Position numbers and translations under genes: made by a program | Assembly: GCA_021798875.1 (NCBI GenBank) | Contig: JAJZBN010000003.1 | Span: forward strand, 8,631-72,630 | Direction: 5' to 3' | Origin: a bacterium | Lineage (GTDB): Bacteria > SZUA-79 > Acidulodesulfobacterales > Acidulodesulfobacteraceae | DNA: 64,000 nucleotides | The notes under the pieces: generated by a model | Database searches by the model: none | Told to the model about the DNA's origin: nothing | What the model saw: only the letters and a program-made list of their open reading frames with translations | Part shown: positions 34,284 through 43,697 of the stretch, in pieces | Layout of the letters: each line of letters opens with the position of its first letter | How positions within the stretch are numbered: position 1 is the first letter of the stretch

Positions 34284-34304
34284 AAATAAATAAATCTGAC
34301 ACCT
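34284..34304. repeat. Dispersed TCTGACACC repeat, family 1 (copy 1)
   Basis: AAATAAATAAATCTGACACC followed by TTTA lies between gatB and gatA, touching the gatA stop codon. The same core recurs at 42021-42042 and 52778-52799, with related forms at 52595-52722. Confidence 0.8.
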
Positions 34305-35810
34305 TTATTTTTTTATTTTTTCCCTAAACTTAACTTCGTCCTCTATAATTTTTGCAACGGAAAGCAGTTTGTCTTCCGTCGTCCATGGGGATATAATCTG
34401 CAGTCCCACAGGAAGAATGCCGTCCGTTTTCGTAGGATTTTTTACGGCGCCGACGGGAATGCTTAAACCCGGAAGATATGCAAGATTAACCGAAATAGTG
34501 TAAATATCGGACAGATACATACTTAGAGGGTCGGCAGTTTTTTCTCCTATTAAAAACGCAGGCGTCGGTGAAGTCGGTCCGATTATTATATCGGCTTTTG
34601 CAAACGCATCTTTATAATTTTTTATAATAAGTTTTCTGACTAAAGAAGCTTTCTTATAATAAGCGTCGTAATAACCCGCCGATAACGCAAAAGTTCCAAG
34701 TATTATGCGTCTTTTAACCTCGTTTCCAAACCCGGCTTCACGGGATTTTCTGTAGAGGTCGTCCAAGCTTTGTATTGCGCCCCCGTCATTTTCATTGTAC
34801 CTGTAACCGTATCTTATGCCGTCGTATCTTTCGAGATTAGAGCTTGCCTCGCTTGTAGCGATTATATAGTATGTCGATACCGAATACTTAGTATCGGGAA
34901 GAGATATATCGATTATGTTAGCACCCAAGTCTTTAAGTAAAATCTTTATTTCCGAAACCTTTGAATTTATTTCGGGATCTAAACCGTCGGAAAAAAATTC
35001 TGCCGGAATTCCGATGTTCAATCCTTTCAATATGGATTTATCGGCTTTTTTAACTATTTCGGCATATTTTTTTACGTTAAATTTTCTCGTGGTCTGGTCT
35101 TTTTCGTCGAAACCCGCGACGGCTTCAAGCATTATAGCGGCGTCAGTAACATCCTTGGAGAGAATGCCTGCCTGATCTAAAGAGGAACTGAAAGCAATTA
35201 TGCCGTATCTTGAAATCAAACCGTATGTCGGCTTTAATCCGACTACTCCGCAAAGAGCGGCTGGCTGCCTTACGGAACCTCCGGTATCGGTTCCGAAAGA
35301 ACCTGCGCATAAATCGGCCGCAACCGAAGCGGCGGAACCGCCGCTTGAACCGCCTGGAACCCTGTTTAAATCGTAAGGATTTTTTGTTATTTTATATGCG
35401 CTGTTTTCGGTCGAAGAACCCATGGCAAATTCGTCAAGATTGGTTTTGCCCAAGAAAACGTAATTATTTTCTTTGAGTTTTCTTACCACGGTAGAATCGT
35501 AAGGGCTTATAAAATTATCCAATATTTTTGACGCGCACGTGGTTCTTTTGCCTTTTATCAAAAAAATATCTTTTATTGAAAGAGGTATTCCTGTTAGCGC
35601 CGGATAATCTGAACCTGAAGATATAATTTTATCTGCTGCTTCGGCATTTCTTTCGGCTTCTTCAAAGTCGTTGTAAAGATAAGCGGAAATTTCCGGCTCT
35701 TCGGCTTTTATTCTTTTTACGTAGGAATTAAGAATATCCGTGCTTTTAACTTCCTTTTTTTTTAAAAGACCGGCAATTTCGCTAATAGTCAACCTGCATA
35801 AATCGTCCAT
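34305..35810 (-). CDS. gatA: Aspartyl/glutamyl-tRNA amidotransferase subunit A
   Basis: This 501-residue amidase-signature protein has the catalytic lysine in PLSIKDIFLIKG, then GKTNLDEFAMGSSTENSAY and the serine cluster VPGGSSGGSAASVAADLC with FGTDTGGSVRQPA. It releases ammonia from glutamine or asparagine for GatB. It is the second gene of gatCAB, 39 bp after gatC. Its stop codon abuts a dispersed repeat. Confidence 0.97.
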   Translation of the reverse strand: MDDLCRLTISEIAGLLKKKEVKSTDILNSYVKRIKAEEPEISAYLYNDFEEAERNAEAADKIISSGSDYPALTGIPLSIKDIFLIKGKRTTCASKILDNFISPYDSTVVRKLKENNYVFLGKTNLDEFAMGSSTENSAYKITKNPYDLNRVPGGSSGGSAASVAADLCAGSFGTDTGGSVRQPAALCGVVGLKPTYGLISRYGIIAFSSSLDQAGILSKDVTDAAIMLEAVAGFDEKDQTTRKFNVKKYAEIVKKADKSILKGLNIGIPAEFFSDGLDPEINSKVSEIKILLKDLGANIIDISLPDTKYSVSTYYIIATSEASSNLERYDGIRYGYRYNENDGGAIQSLDDLYRKSREAGFGNEVKRRIILGTFALSAGYYDAYYKKASLVRKLIIKNYKDAFAKADIIIGPTSPTPAFLIGEKTADPLSMYLSDIYTISVNLAYLPGLSIPVGAVKNPTKTDGILPVGLQIISPWTTEDKLLSVAKIIEDEVKFREKIKK

Positions 35811-35849
35811 TTTTTGCTGTCCTCGTAATTGTCTTTATATTTTATTTTT

Positions 35850-36209
35850 TTATTCTATAACCTGCGGCACTACAAAAAAACCGGATTCGGTTACGGTATC
35901 TTCCAAATCTGAACCGGCAGTTTGCACTTCAAAGCTGGGCGCATTAGATTTTACTATTTCAAAATCAAACGTATCGTCGGTTTTGCACTCGTCGATACGG
36001 CAATCTTTATAAAATCTTTCGTTCAAACCTTCGTTTGAAATTAACCTGTCGTAATCAAGTTCGTCAATAATGTCTTCTATTTTTGAAACGTCGGCAGACT
36101 GTATCATGTCTATATATCCGAGAATTTTATTAAGTTCGGAAGCAAAATGCGCCGATTCCTCTTCGTTTAAATCTAATTTTGCTAATTTCATAACGTGATT
36201 TATATCCAT
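35850..36209 (-). CDS. gatC: Aspartyl/glutamyl-tRNA amidotransferase subunit C
   Basis: This 119-residue GatC has DINHVMKLAKLDLNEEESAH and ELNKILGYIDMIQSADVS. It stabilises GatA. The C-terminal half (about 60-119) is longer than the usual 95-residue protein. Its last part (ESGFFVVPQVIE) ends with the conserved FxVPxVI(E) GatC ending. It is the first gene of gatCAB, 39 bp downstream of the helicase gene. Confidence 0.93.
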   Translation of the reverse strand: MDINHVMKLAKLDLNEEESAHFASELNKILGYIDMIQSADVSKIEDIIDELDYDRLISNEGLNERFYKDCRIDECKTDDTFDFEIVKSNAPSFEVQTAGSDLEDTVTESGFFVVPQVIE

Positions 36210-36248
36210 TATATAAATCTCCTTTAAATTTTAAATGCAAAAACAATT

Positions 36249-38405
36249 TTAGTAATATTCATAGGTATCTACAATTTCTTCTATCAGTTCTTCGGGTATC
36301 TCTCTTAAAAACCTCGAAGGCATATTATATTTATAATCTTTCCCCGACCGCCTTCTTTTTGCCCATGTAAGATAAAGTTTTTCTTTGGCGCGGGTTATAC
36401 CTACATAGCACAATCGTCTTTCTTCCTCTAACGACATTTCGTTGTCTAAAGACCTTATGTGAGGAAAAAGATGTTCCTCTAGTCCTGCTATAAAAACGAC
36501 CGGAAATTCAAGCCCTTTTGCGCTGTGCAAAGTCATAAGCGATACCTTGGTTATATCGGAACCGTATTCGGAATTAGGCTCTTCTTTAGTATCGTTTATT
36601 GCGCTCTGGTCTAAAAATTCGGTTATATCGTCGAAATCGTGCGCGGCGTTAATTAATTCTTCTATATTTTCTATTCTGTTTCCGTCAAGTTCGTTGGACT
36701 TAGCTACTCCCGCCTTAAGCATACTCTCATAGCCGGAATTTTTATAGGTAAAATTGATTATATCAGCCAGTTTATCTCCGGTTTTTATTTCAATTTCCGA
36801 ATCTGTATTCTCTTTGGAATAAGAAATCGCAGATTCTATCATATGCCTTATTTTCAATATAACGTCAAAATAGTTTGCTATGCCGGAAGAATTTGAATTA
36901 GCGGCTGAAATCTCTTCATTGGAATCTGCGCTTAAAATGCTCTGAATCTGCATATTGCCCAGTCCCCTTATCGATGAAAATAGTCCGTTTTTTAAGGCTT
37001 TTAAAATATCGTATCCGTTTTTAGCGGCGATATCCTGCATATTTTTAATAGTTTTTTCGCCTGCCCCCGTCGGAACGCACTGGATGCTTCTTTCAAAACT
37101 CACGGCGTCCCTCGGATTAACGGCAAACCTTATAAAAGACAAAATATCTTTTATTTCTTTTCTCTGATAAAACTTTAATCCGCCGTAAATATTATATCTT
37201 ATGCTTTCTTTTAACAGCCTGTCTTCTATAACCCTCGACTGCGAATTTGCCCTGTATAATATAGCTATGTCTTTATTAGAATATCCGTCCTCCCTGATAA
37301 GCCGTCTTATCTCTTTTGCAATATAATAGCTTTCGGAATAATCGTTATTTGCCTGGTATATAGTAATTATACTGCCGCCGCCTTTTTTATCGGTCTTTAA
37401 AGTTTTATCCTTTCTCAGTTTATTTCCTTTTACCAAAGCGGATGCGGCATTTAGTATGTTTTTGGTAGAGCGGTAATTTTTTTCAAGTTTTATTACCGAA
37501 CAGCCTGCATAGGTTTTTTCAAAACTCAGAATATTATCTATAGTAGCGCCCCTGAAACTGTATATAGACTGGTCGTCGTCTCCTACGACGCATATATTTT
37601 GATGTTTCTGCGCAAGAAGCTTAATAAGTTTATCCTGTATATAATTAGTATCTTGAAATTCGTCAACCATAATATATTTGTAAAGATTGGAATAACGTTC
37701 GAGAATGGCTGGATTATCGCGGAGCAGTTTTACGGCGTTAAACAAAAGGTCGTTAAAATCCATCGCATTGCTTTCTTTTAGCTTTTTTGCATATTCGGAA
37801 TATATAACGGCATAATCTTTCTCCCATGCTCTTACGCTGCCGAAAGATTCATCCGGAGTAATAAAAGAATTTTTATTTTTTTCTATAAAATATTTTACTT
37901 TTGACGGCGTTACTATTTTTTCGTTTAAATTTAACGACTTAATGATTTTAGAAATCACTTTTCCTGAATCGTCTTCGTCGAAAACGACAAAAGACCTTTC
38001 ATAACCGACTAAATCGGCATGTCTTCTTAAAAGTTTTAAACAAAACGAATGGAAAGTTGAAAATTCCGGCAGTCCTTGAACGGCGCCGCTACTGCGCATA
38101 CCGGTATTATTGACTTCGGGATATCCGTCGTAACCGAAAAATTCATCATGCTCTTTATATTTAAGCGCTTTTTTTATTCTTTCTTTCATTTCGCGGGCAG
38201 CTTTGTTGGTAAACGTTACGCCGAGTATATTATAAGGTTTTGCTTTGCCGGTTTTTATAAGATGGACTGCCCTTAAAGTTATGACTCTGGTCTTTCCGGA
38301 ACCCGCTCCCGCAAGTATTAAAAGCGGTCCTTCAGAGTGGGTTACGGCTTTAAGCTGTTCTTCGTTTAGTCCGGATAAATAATCTGTTTCTTGTATATTA
38401 TTCAC
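36249..38405 (-). CDS. UvrD/PcrA-type superfamily 1 DNA helicase
   Basis: This 718-residue SF1A helicase has the Walker A ILAGAGSGKTRVI (about 30-42), VTFTNKAAREMKER, the DEFQDTN Walker B, VVGDDDQSIYSFRGA, EKNYRST, and motif VI GITRAKEKLYLTWA. It would unwind DNA from 3' to 5' in repair and replication restart. It contains LMTLHSAKGLEFPVVFIAGL as in PcrA/UvrD. The choice between PcrA, UvrD and Rep was not made. It lies 10 bp after glmS on the minus strand. Confidence 0.93.
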   Translation of the reverse strand: MNNIQETDYLSGLNEEQLKAVTHSEGPLLILAGAGSGKTRVITLRAVHLIKTGKAKPYNILGVTFTNKAAREMKERIKKALKYKEHDEFFGYDGYPEVNNTGMRSSGAVQGLPEFSTFHSFCLKLLRRHADLVGYERSFVVFDEDDSGKVISKIIKSLNLNEKIVTPSKVKYFIEKNKNSFITPDESFGSVRAWEKDYAVIYSEYAKKLKESNAMDFNDLLFNAVKLLRDNPAILERYSNLYKYIMVDEFQDTNYIQDKLIKLLAQKHQNICVVGDDDQSIYSFRGATIDNILSFEKTYAGCSVIKLEKNYRSTKNILNAASALVKGNKLRKDKTLKTDKKGGGSIITIYQANNDYSESYYIAKEIRRLIREDGYSNKDIAILYRANSQSRVIEDRLLKESIRYNIYGGLKFYQRKEIKDILSFIRFAVNPRDAVSFERSIQCVPTGAGEKTIKNMQDIAAKNGYDILKALKNGLFSSIRGLGNMQIQSILSADSNEEISAANSNSSGIANYFDVILKIRHMIESAISYSKENTDSEIEIKTGDKLADIINFTYKNSGYESMLKAGVAKSNELDGNRIENIEELINAAHDFDDITEFLDQSAINDTKEEPNSEYGSDITKVSLMTLHSAKGLEFPVVFIAGLEEHLFPHIRSLDNEMSLEEERRLCYVGITRAKEKLYLTWAKRRRSGKDYKYNMPSRFLREIPEELIEEIVDTYEYY

Positions 38406-38415
38406 GGTTAATATT

Positions 38416-40350
38416 TTACTCCACGGTCACGCTTTTTGCAAGGTTTCTCGGCTGGTCTATATCCGTGCCTTTAAGCGCGGCTATATGATATGCCAGAATT
38501 TGCAGAGGAATAGTATAAAGAATAGGACTGAGAACTTCGGCAGACGCCGGTATTTTAATAATATCCGATATTCCGTCTATATCAGGTTCGTAATCCGCCA
38601 CGGCTATGACTTTGCCGCCTCTGGCCTTTATTTCTTCTATATTAGATATTGTTTTAGGGGCAAGCATATTGTTCGACAGTAAAAACAGCACCGGCATGTT
38701 TTCGTCGACTAAAGCTATAGGTCCGTGCTTCATTTCTCCTGCGGGATAGCCTTCCGCATGAATATATGAAATTTCTTTTAATTTTAAAGCGCCTTCAAGA
38801 GCTATCGGATATAATATTCCTCTGCCGAGATATAAAAAATTTGTATTTTTATAATATTTTTTTGCTATTTCTTTTATAGAATCATTTAAAAATAAAATTT
38901 GCTCCGCTTTCTTTGGAAGATTCACGATTTCGTCGAAAAAATTAACTCCGTTCAAATTTTTTCCTACAACGTAAGCAGTATCTTTAATCTCTTTAATGCG
39001 CAAAGCCAAAAGCAAACCGCACATTATCTGAGTAGTAAAAGCCTTAGTAGAGGCTACGCCTATTTCCGGACCGGCGTGCGTATATATTACTCCTTTGTCC
39101 GACATTGTAGTTATCTGCGAACCAGGGACGTTGGTTATGGAAAGTATGCCGGCTTTTTTTTCTTTTGCAATCTCAAGAGCGCTGTTTGTGTCGGCAGTTT
39201 CACCGGATTGCGAAATGCCGATAAAAATATCGTTTCTTGAAACGGGAAAATTTTCGTATCTAAATTCGGAACCGTATTCTACTATTACGGGAATACCGCA
39301 TATAGTTTCGGTAATATATTTAATTACGAGACCGGCGTAATAGGAAGAGCCGCATGCCGTTATAATTATTCTGCCCGCTTTATCGATATCTTTTTTCGTC
39401 AATCTTACGTCTTCCAGCATAATTTTAAATCCGGAAAAGAAGGAATCCGATTTATTTGAACCTGCGGCCGAGCCGTCTTTTTTTACCGAAATTATGCGGG
39501 AAGAAAAAGCGTCTAAAAGACATGAAGGCTGTTCGAATATTTCTTTCTGCATAAAATGAGAAAAGCCGGTTTTGACCGCCCTCGACGCATCCCAGTCTAT
39601 TTTAGTAACGGTTTTATTTAACGGTTTGCCTTTAAAATCCGTCAATTTAAGCAAGCCGTCTTTAAAATATGCTATTTCCGAATTTTTTAAATATATAACT
39701 TCGTCGGAATACTGAATAAGGGGCGAAACGTCGCTTGCAAAATAAATTTCTTTATCTTTGTTTACCATAACTAAAGGCGGTCCATATTTTACGGCGCATA
39801 TGCTTTTTTCATCGGCATTCATCGCCAAAAAGGCAAAAGCGCCCGAAAGATCCAGCGAAGCAAGCCTGACTGCTTCGTAAAAAGTTTTAGCTCCGTCTTT
39901 CATATAATCTTCTATTAAATGGGCAATTACTTCTGAATCGGTAGGAGTAATAAATTTATGTCCATTACCGATAAGCTTATTTTTTAAAACAGCATAATTT
40001 TCTATTATTCCGTTATGCACTATCGCTATATTTCCGGAACAGTCTAAATGGGGATGGGCATTATCGTCGGTAGGTCTGCCGTGCGTGGCCCATCTTATAT
40101 GTCCTATCGCAATATTGGATTTAACGGGTTTAATACAGCTTAACTCAGCCGAAAGATTTGCGAGTTTGCCTGATTTTTTAATCGATTTTATTGTCTTGTC
40201 GGTTTCATCGTAATATGCAACACCTGAAGAATCGTACCCCCTATATTCCAAGCTTTTAAGTCCGTTTAAAACTATATCTACGGAACTTTCGCAGGCAACC
40301 TGTTTAGAATCCGCATTACCGCCGCCTGAAAAACCTATTATACCGCACAT
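38416..40350 (-). CDS. glmS: Glucosamine-fructose-6-phosphate aminotransferase
   Basis: This 644-residue protein has the nucleophile Cys2 (MCGIIGFSGG), the glutaminase domain with HIRWATHGRPTDDNAHPH, and two SIS domains with CGSSYYAGLV and GISQSGETADTNSALEIA. It ends QPRNLAKSVTVE as the family does. It makes glucosamine-6-phosphate for peptidoglycan and LPS. It is about 35 residues longer than usual. Some of the extra length is a Ser/Gly-rich insertion around VKKDGSAAGSNKSDSFFSG between the glutaminase and first SIS domain. No glmS ribozyme was seen upstream. It is followed by the helicase and preceded by glmU. Confidence 0.96.
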   Translation of the reverse strand: MCGIIGFSGGGNADSKQVACESSVDIVLNGLKSLEYRGYDSSGVAYYDETDKTIKSIKKSGKLANLSAELSCIKPVKSNIAIGHIRWATHGRPTDDNAHPHLDCSGNIAIVHNGIIENYAVLKNKLIGNGHKFITPTDSEVIAHLIEDYMKDGAKTFYEAVRLASLDLSGAFAFLAMNADEKSICAVKYGPPLVMVNKDKEIYFASDVSPLIQYSDEVIYLKNSEIAYFKDGLLKLTDFKGKPLNKTVTKIDWDASRAVKTGFSHFMQKEIFEQPSCLLDAFSSRIISVKKDGSAAGSNKSDSFFSGFKIMLEDVRLTKKDIDKAGRIIITACGSSYYAGLVIKYITETICGIPVIVEYGSEFRYENFPVSRNDIFIGISQSGETADTNSALEIAKEKKAGILSITNVPGSQITTMSDKGVIYTHAGPEIGVASTKAFTTQIMCGLLLALRIKEIKDTAYVVGKNLNGVNFFDEIVNLPKKAEQILFLNDSIKEIAKKYYKNTNFLYLGRGILYPIALEGALKLKEISYIHAEGYPAGEMKHGPIALVDENMPVLFLLSNNMLAPKTISNIEEIKARGGKVIAVADYEPDIDGISDIIKIPASAEVLSPILYTIPLQILAYHIAALKGTDIDQPRNLAKSVTVE

Positions 40351-40439
40351 GCCCTTAAATCTCCCTTTTTTACTTTTTTAAATTAAAGAAATATTGCTTA
40401 AAGTTTTAAAGTTTTATTTTTAAAATTTTTTAATCGTTT

Positions 40440-41954
40440 TTAATCTTTTTTAATCTTTTTTGCCGTTTGTTTTCTTAATGCCCAGCCCTCGATATTTTTT
40501 TGAGGCACTCTTGAAATTGCAAGCGCTCCTTCGGGAACGTTTTTAGTTACCGTAGTTCCGGAACCGACGTATGAATTTTTGCAGACCTTAACCGGTGCAA
40601 CAAGCTGAGAATCCGAACCTATAAAACATCCGTCTTCAATCTCCGTAATATGCTTTTTTTCTCCGTCGTAATTACAGGTTATAACGCCTGCTCCTATATT
40701 AACGTTTTCGCCTATAACGGAATCTCCTATATAACTCAGATGGGACGCTTTGGAGTTTCTGCCGATAGAAGATTTTTTAACCTCTACGAAATTGCCTATT
40801 TTTGCGCCTTTCGATATTTTTGTTTCCGGTCTTATCCTTGCAAAAGGTCCAATTTGAGCATTATTCATTATGACCGAATTTTCTATAACGCTGTAGCTCT
40901 TTATAACCGCATTATCCATAATAGATGAATCTTTTATTACGCATCCTTTTTCTAAAACAACTTTTTTCATTATATTCGTATTTCCGGAAATAAAAACGTC
41001 CGGATAAACAACGGATGCCTCGCCTATTTCAACGTTATAACCTATGTAAACGTTTTCGTCTGATATAAAATCGACGCCTTTTTCTATAAGATTTTTAATC
41101 AATCTTTTCTGCATTATCTTTTGCGCATTAAGAAGATCGTATTTAGAATTAACGCCTGCAAATTCCTCTTCGTCGACGGCCTTAAAACATAAAGTCTTTA
41201 ATCCTGCGCTGTAAAATATATCGACTATATCGGTAAAATAAAACTCTTTTTTTCTGTTATTAGGTTTAATTTCGTTAATAAACTGTTTTAAAAGATTTAG
41301 TTTTACTACGTAAACCCCCGAATTAATTTCTTTTATAAGAGCGGTATTTTTAGGATAATCGCATAACTCTTTCTCTTCTATTATTTTTTCCGCGCAGCCT
41401 TTTTTATCCCTCAAAATTCTGCCGTATGAATATGGATTTTTAGCATCGACCGACATAACAGTTAAATCGGAATTATTCGATATGTGAAATTTTATAGTCT
41501 CGGCAAACGTTTCGTCGGTTATTAACGGCATATCGCAAGGCAAAATAATTACGTCGGTTTCTTTAGAATCGTCCTTAAAAACTTCGAGCCCTTTTTTAAC
41601 CGCATCTCCGGTTCCAAGATATTGCTCTTGAACGGCAAAGTCAAACGAAATATTTTCCGCTTTGAATCTTGCTTCATTTTCTATATATTGCCTTACCAAA
41701 TCTCCTTTATGTCCTATCACGGTTACGATTCTATCTATTTTAGCTTTTATGCCGCCAAAGGATTCACCATATTCGCCGCAAGATTCGCGATTAAATCTTT
41801 CTCCCGCGTCTATTAGCGATTTTATAGCGTAAAATATCAGCGGATTTTCTAGCAAACCTGAAAGCGCCTTAGGATTTTCGGATTTCATCCTTGTTCCTAA
41901 TCCCCCCGCTAAAATAATAACTCCTAAATTTTTAACTTTATTTTCGTCTTTCAT
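40440..41954 (-). CDS. glmU: Bifunctional GlmU (GlcNAc-1-P uridyltransferase / GlcN-1-P acetyltransferase)
   Basis: This 504-residue protein has the N-terminal pyrophosphorylase (VIILAGGLGTRMKSENPKAL, DCDMPLI-type ILPCDMPLITDETF) and the C-terminal left-handed beta-helix acetyltransferase (GPFARIRPETKISKGAKIGN, YIGDSVIGENVNIGAGVITC). Together they make UDP-GlcNAc. The N-terminal domain has an insertion (RFNRESCGEYGESFGGIKAK) that lengthens it beyond the usual 455. It lies next to glmS, so the two UDP-GlcNAc steps are together. Confidence 0.94.
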   Translation of the reverse strand: MKDENKVKNLGVIILAGGLGTRMKSENPKALSGLLENPLIFYAIKSLIDAGERFNRESCGEYGESFGGIKAKIDRIVTVIGHKGDLVRQYIENEARFKAENISFDFAVQEQYLGTGDAVKKGLEVFKDDSKETDVIILPCDMPLITDETFAETIKFHISNNSDLTVMSVDAKNPYSYGRILRDKKGCAEKIIEEKELCDYPKNTALIKEINSGVYVVKLNLLKQFINEIKPNNRKKEFYFTDIVDIFYSAGLKTLCFKAVDEEEFAGVNSKYDLLNAQKIMQKRLIKNLIEKGVDFISDENVYIGYNVEIGEASVVYPDVFISGNTNIMKKVVLEKGCVIKDSSIMDNAVIKSYSVIENSVIMNNAQIGPFARIRPETKISKGAKIGNFVEVKKSSIGRNSKASHLSYIGDSVIGENVNIGAGVITCNYDGEKKHITEIEDGCFIGSDSQLVAPVKVCKNSYVGSGTTVTKNVPEGALAISRVPQKNIEGWALRKQTAKKIKKD

Positions 41955-42005
41955 ATTTTTAATATTATATAAAATTATTTAAAAAAACCTGACGGTACAC
42001 AAACT

Positions 42006-42042
42006 CAGTCGGGAGTAAGAAAATAAATAAATCTGACACCTT
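42006..42042. repeat. Dispersed TCTGACACC repeat, family 1 (copy 2)
   Basis: CAGTCGGGAGTAAG (42006-42019) followed by AAATAAATAAATCTGACACC and TT (42021-42042). The same two-part element recurs at 52763-52800. It lies between the UbiB-like gene and glmU. Confidence 0.85.
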
Positions 42043-42047
42043 TAAAA

Positions 42048-43697
42048 TTATTCATCGTTTCCATGCCTGAATACGTCAAGAAGAGTCGAATAACCGTAGG
42101 TAGTTTTAATAGGAAAAGCTATCGACAAAAATACTATAAAGGCGGAAACTATTAAACCGGCTATAAGCAGATAAATATTTTTATACTCGATAAATATAAG
42201 CGCGGATATTATTCCTATAAAACCTCCGGTAACGGCGGCAATCAATCTTTTTATGACGTGGATTAAAAAATTCTCTAGAGCCGATATATTTGTAGGATGT
42301 ATTTTAACCCTGAAATTTTCGGAGTAGGCGGCGTGCATAAGTCTTCTTGTGTCGTTAAAAAATTCTTTAATCTGGTTGAATCCGTTTTTAATATAAGAAA
42401 TAGGCGAAAAAGTTTTTCCGAGTTCGGTTTGCTTTATATATCTTTTAGCTACCGGAATAATATCTTTTACCAAGTTGTAGGAAGGATTATAGGCTGTCCC
42501 TATACCTTCGAGCAGAGCCGCAGTTTTAAATATATATACTAAATTTTGCGGAAGCTCGAATGGAAAAGCATAAAAGCTCTTCATTATTTCGGTTATTATA
42601 ATCTGTATCTTTTTACTGGAAATATCTTTTTGGCTTAAAACTTTATATAATTTAGCCGCCATACTTTCTAAAAGCTGGCGCGAAACTTCTTTGTTAATAA
42701 TACCGAGCGCATAATATGCATCGATTATTCCAGGAATATCTTCCCTGACTCCGGCAAGCACGGCTTTAATAAGATTTTCCTTGGTATCTTCGGACATATG
42801 AATTACGAGTCCAAAGTCCAGCATAATTATTTTGCCTTTTTCGTTTACTAAGATATTGCCAGGATGCGGGTCTGCATGAACTACTCCTGCCACTAAAGCC
42901 TGATAAATATAAAATTCAATAAGTTTATCTATTATCGTCTTAGGTTCGAGACCGAATTCCTTAATTTTCTTAAAGTTAGTTATTTTAGTGCCTATATGAA
43001 AATCCATAACCAAAATATTTTTTGAAGTTAATTCTGGATATGTTTTAGGTATTATGATAAAACCTAATTCTTTTTCTATCTTCTTAAATTCTTTTATATT
43101 TTTTGCTTCATGGTTTAAATCCATTTCCTCGTAAATAGTAACGCTAAACTCTCTTAAAACCGTCGAGATCGAATGTATAGATTTATTTTGCGGAAAAAAT
43201 ATTTTTAACAGATTTAATACGCTCTTTAAGGTTTTTATATCTATCGAGACATTTTTTTCGATATCGGGTCTTATTACTTTAACTATTACGTCTTTGCCGT
43301 TATAAACTGCGGAATACACCTGCGCTACCGACGCCGCCGCAAGAGGAATCTCATTAAATTTTTCAAATATTTCGCCTATTTTTTTCCCGAAATCTTTTTC
43401 AATTACAGGCTTAATTTTAATAAAAGAAACTGGCGGAACTTCATCTTGCAGAGTCGCTAAGGCATCTAAATAAGCCGGCGGCAGAAAATCGGCTCTCGTA
43501 GATATGACTTGAGCCAGTTTAATAAAGGTCGGTCCTAATGAAGCGATTATGTGCGTCAGCCATTTTGCGGACTTTAAGTGATATTTTTGACTTAAAGTCC
43601 GCCTGCCTCCAAAAATAACAAACCTTTTTTGAGTAAACAGTATAAATAAAATAAACGGTAAAGACTTAAAAAATATATAAAGATTTCTTTTAATCAA
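42048..43697 (-). CDS. UbiB/AarF/ABC1-family atypical kinase
   Basis: This 549-residue protein of the ABC1/UbiB family has GPTFIKLAQVISTRADFLP, the Ala-rich loop AAASVAQVYSAVYNGKDVIV, and the catalytic/metal motifs ADPHPGNILVN and MLDFGLV. Two C-terminal membrane helices lie at about residues 485-533. The family supports ubiquinone or other quinone/lipid metabolism. Its ATG overlaps the end of the YVTN gene by 4 bp. A 13-bp perfect inverted repeat sits in its coding region near residues 32-44. The UbiB role here is inferred from the family. Confidence 0.92.
   Translation of the reverse strand: MIKRNLYIFFKSLPFILFILFTQKRFVIFGGRRTLSQKYHLKSAKWLTHIIASLGPTFIKLAQVISTRADFLPPAYLDALATLQDEVPPVSFIKIKPVIEKDFGKKIGEIFEKFNEIPLAAASVAQVYSAVYNGKDVIVKVIRPDIEKNVSIDIKTLKSVLNLLKIFFPQNKSIHSISTVLREFSVTIYEEMDLNHEAKNIKEFKKIEKELGFIIIPKTYPELTSKNILVMDFHIGTKITNFKKIKEFGLEPKTIIDKLIEFYIYQALVAGVVHADPHPGNILVNEKGKIIMLDFGLVIHMSEDTKENLIKAVLAGVREDIPGIIDAYYALGIINKEVSRQLLESMAAKLYKVLSQKDISSKKIQIIITEIMKSFYAFPFELPQNLVYIFKTAALLEGIGTAYNPSYNLVKDIIPVAKRYIKQTELGKTFSPISYIKNGFNQIKEFFNDTRRLMHAAYSENFRVKIHPTNISALENFLIHVIKRLIAAVTGGFIGIISALIFIEYKNIYLLIAGLIVSAFIVFLSIAFPIKTTYGYSTLLDVFRHGNDE
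43567..43602. repeat. 13-bp inverted repeat inside the UbiB-like gene
   Basis: GCGGACTTTAAGT (43567-43579) and ACTTAAAGTCCGC (43590-43602) are perfect reverse complements with a 10-base loop. In mRNA this forms a hairpin about 95-130 nt into the coding region. It encodes part of RRTLSQKYHLKSAKW. Confidence 0.8.

Noticed and set aside
40351-40439. glmS ribozyme or riboswitch before glmS
   Set aside because: The gap between glmU and glmS is only 89 bp and AT-rich, with no recognisable conserved core or stable fold.
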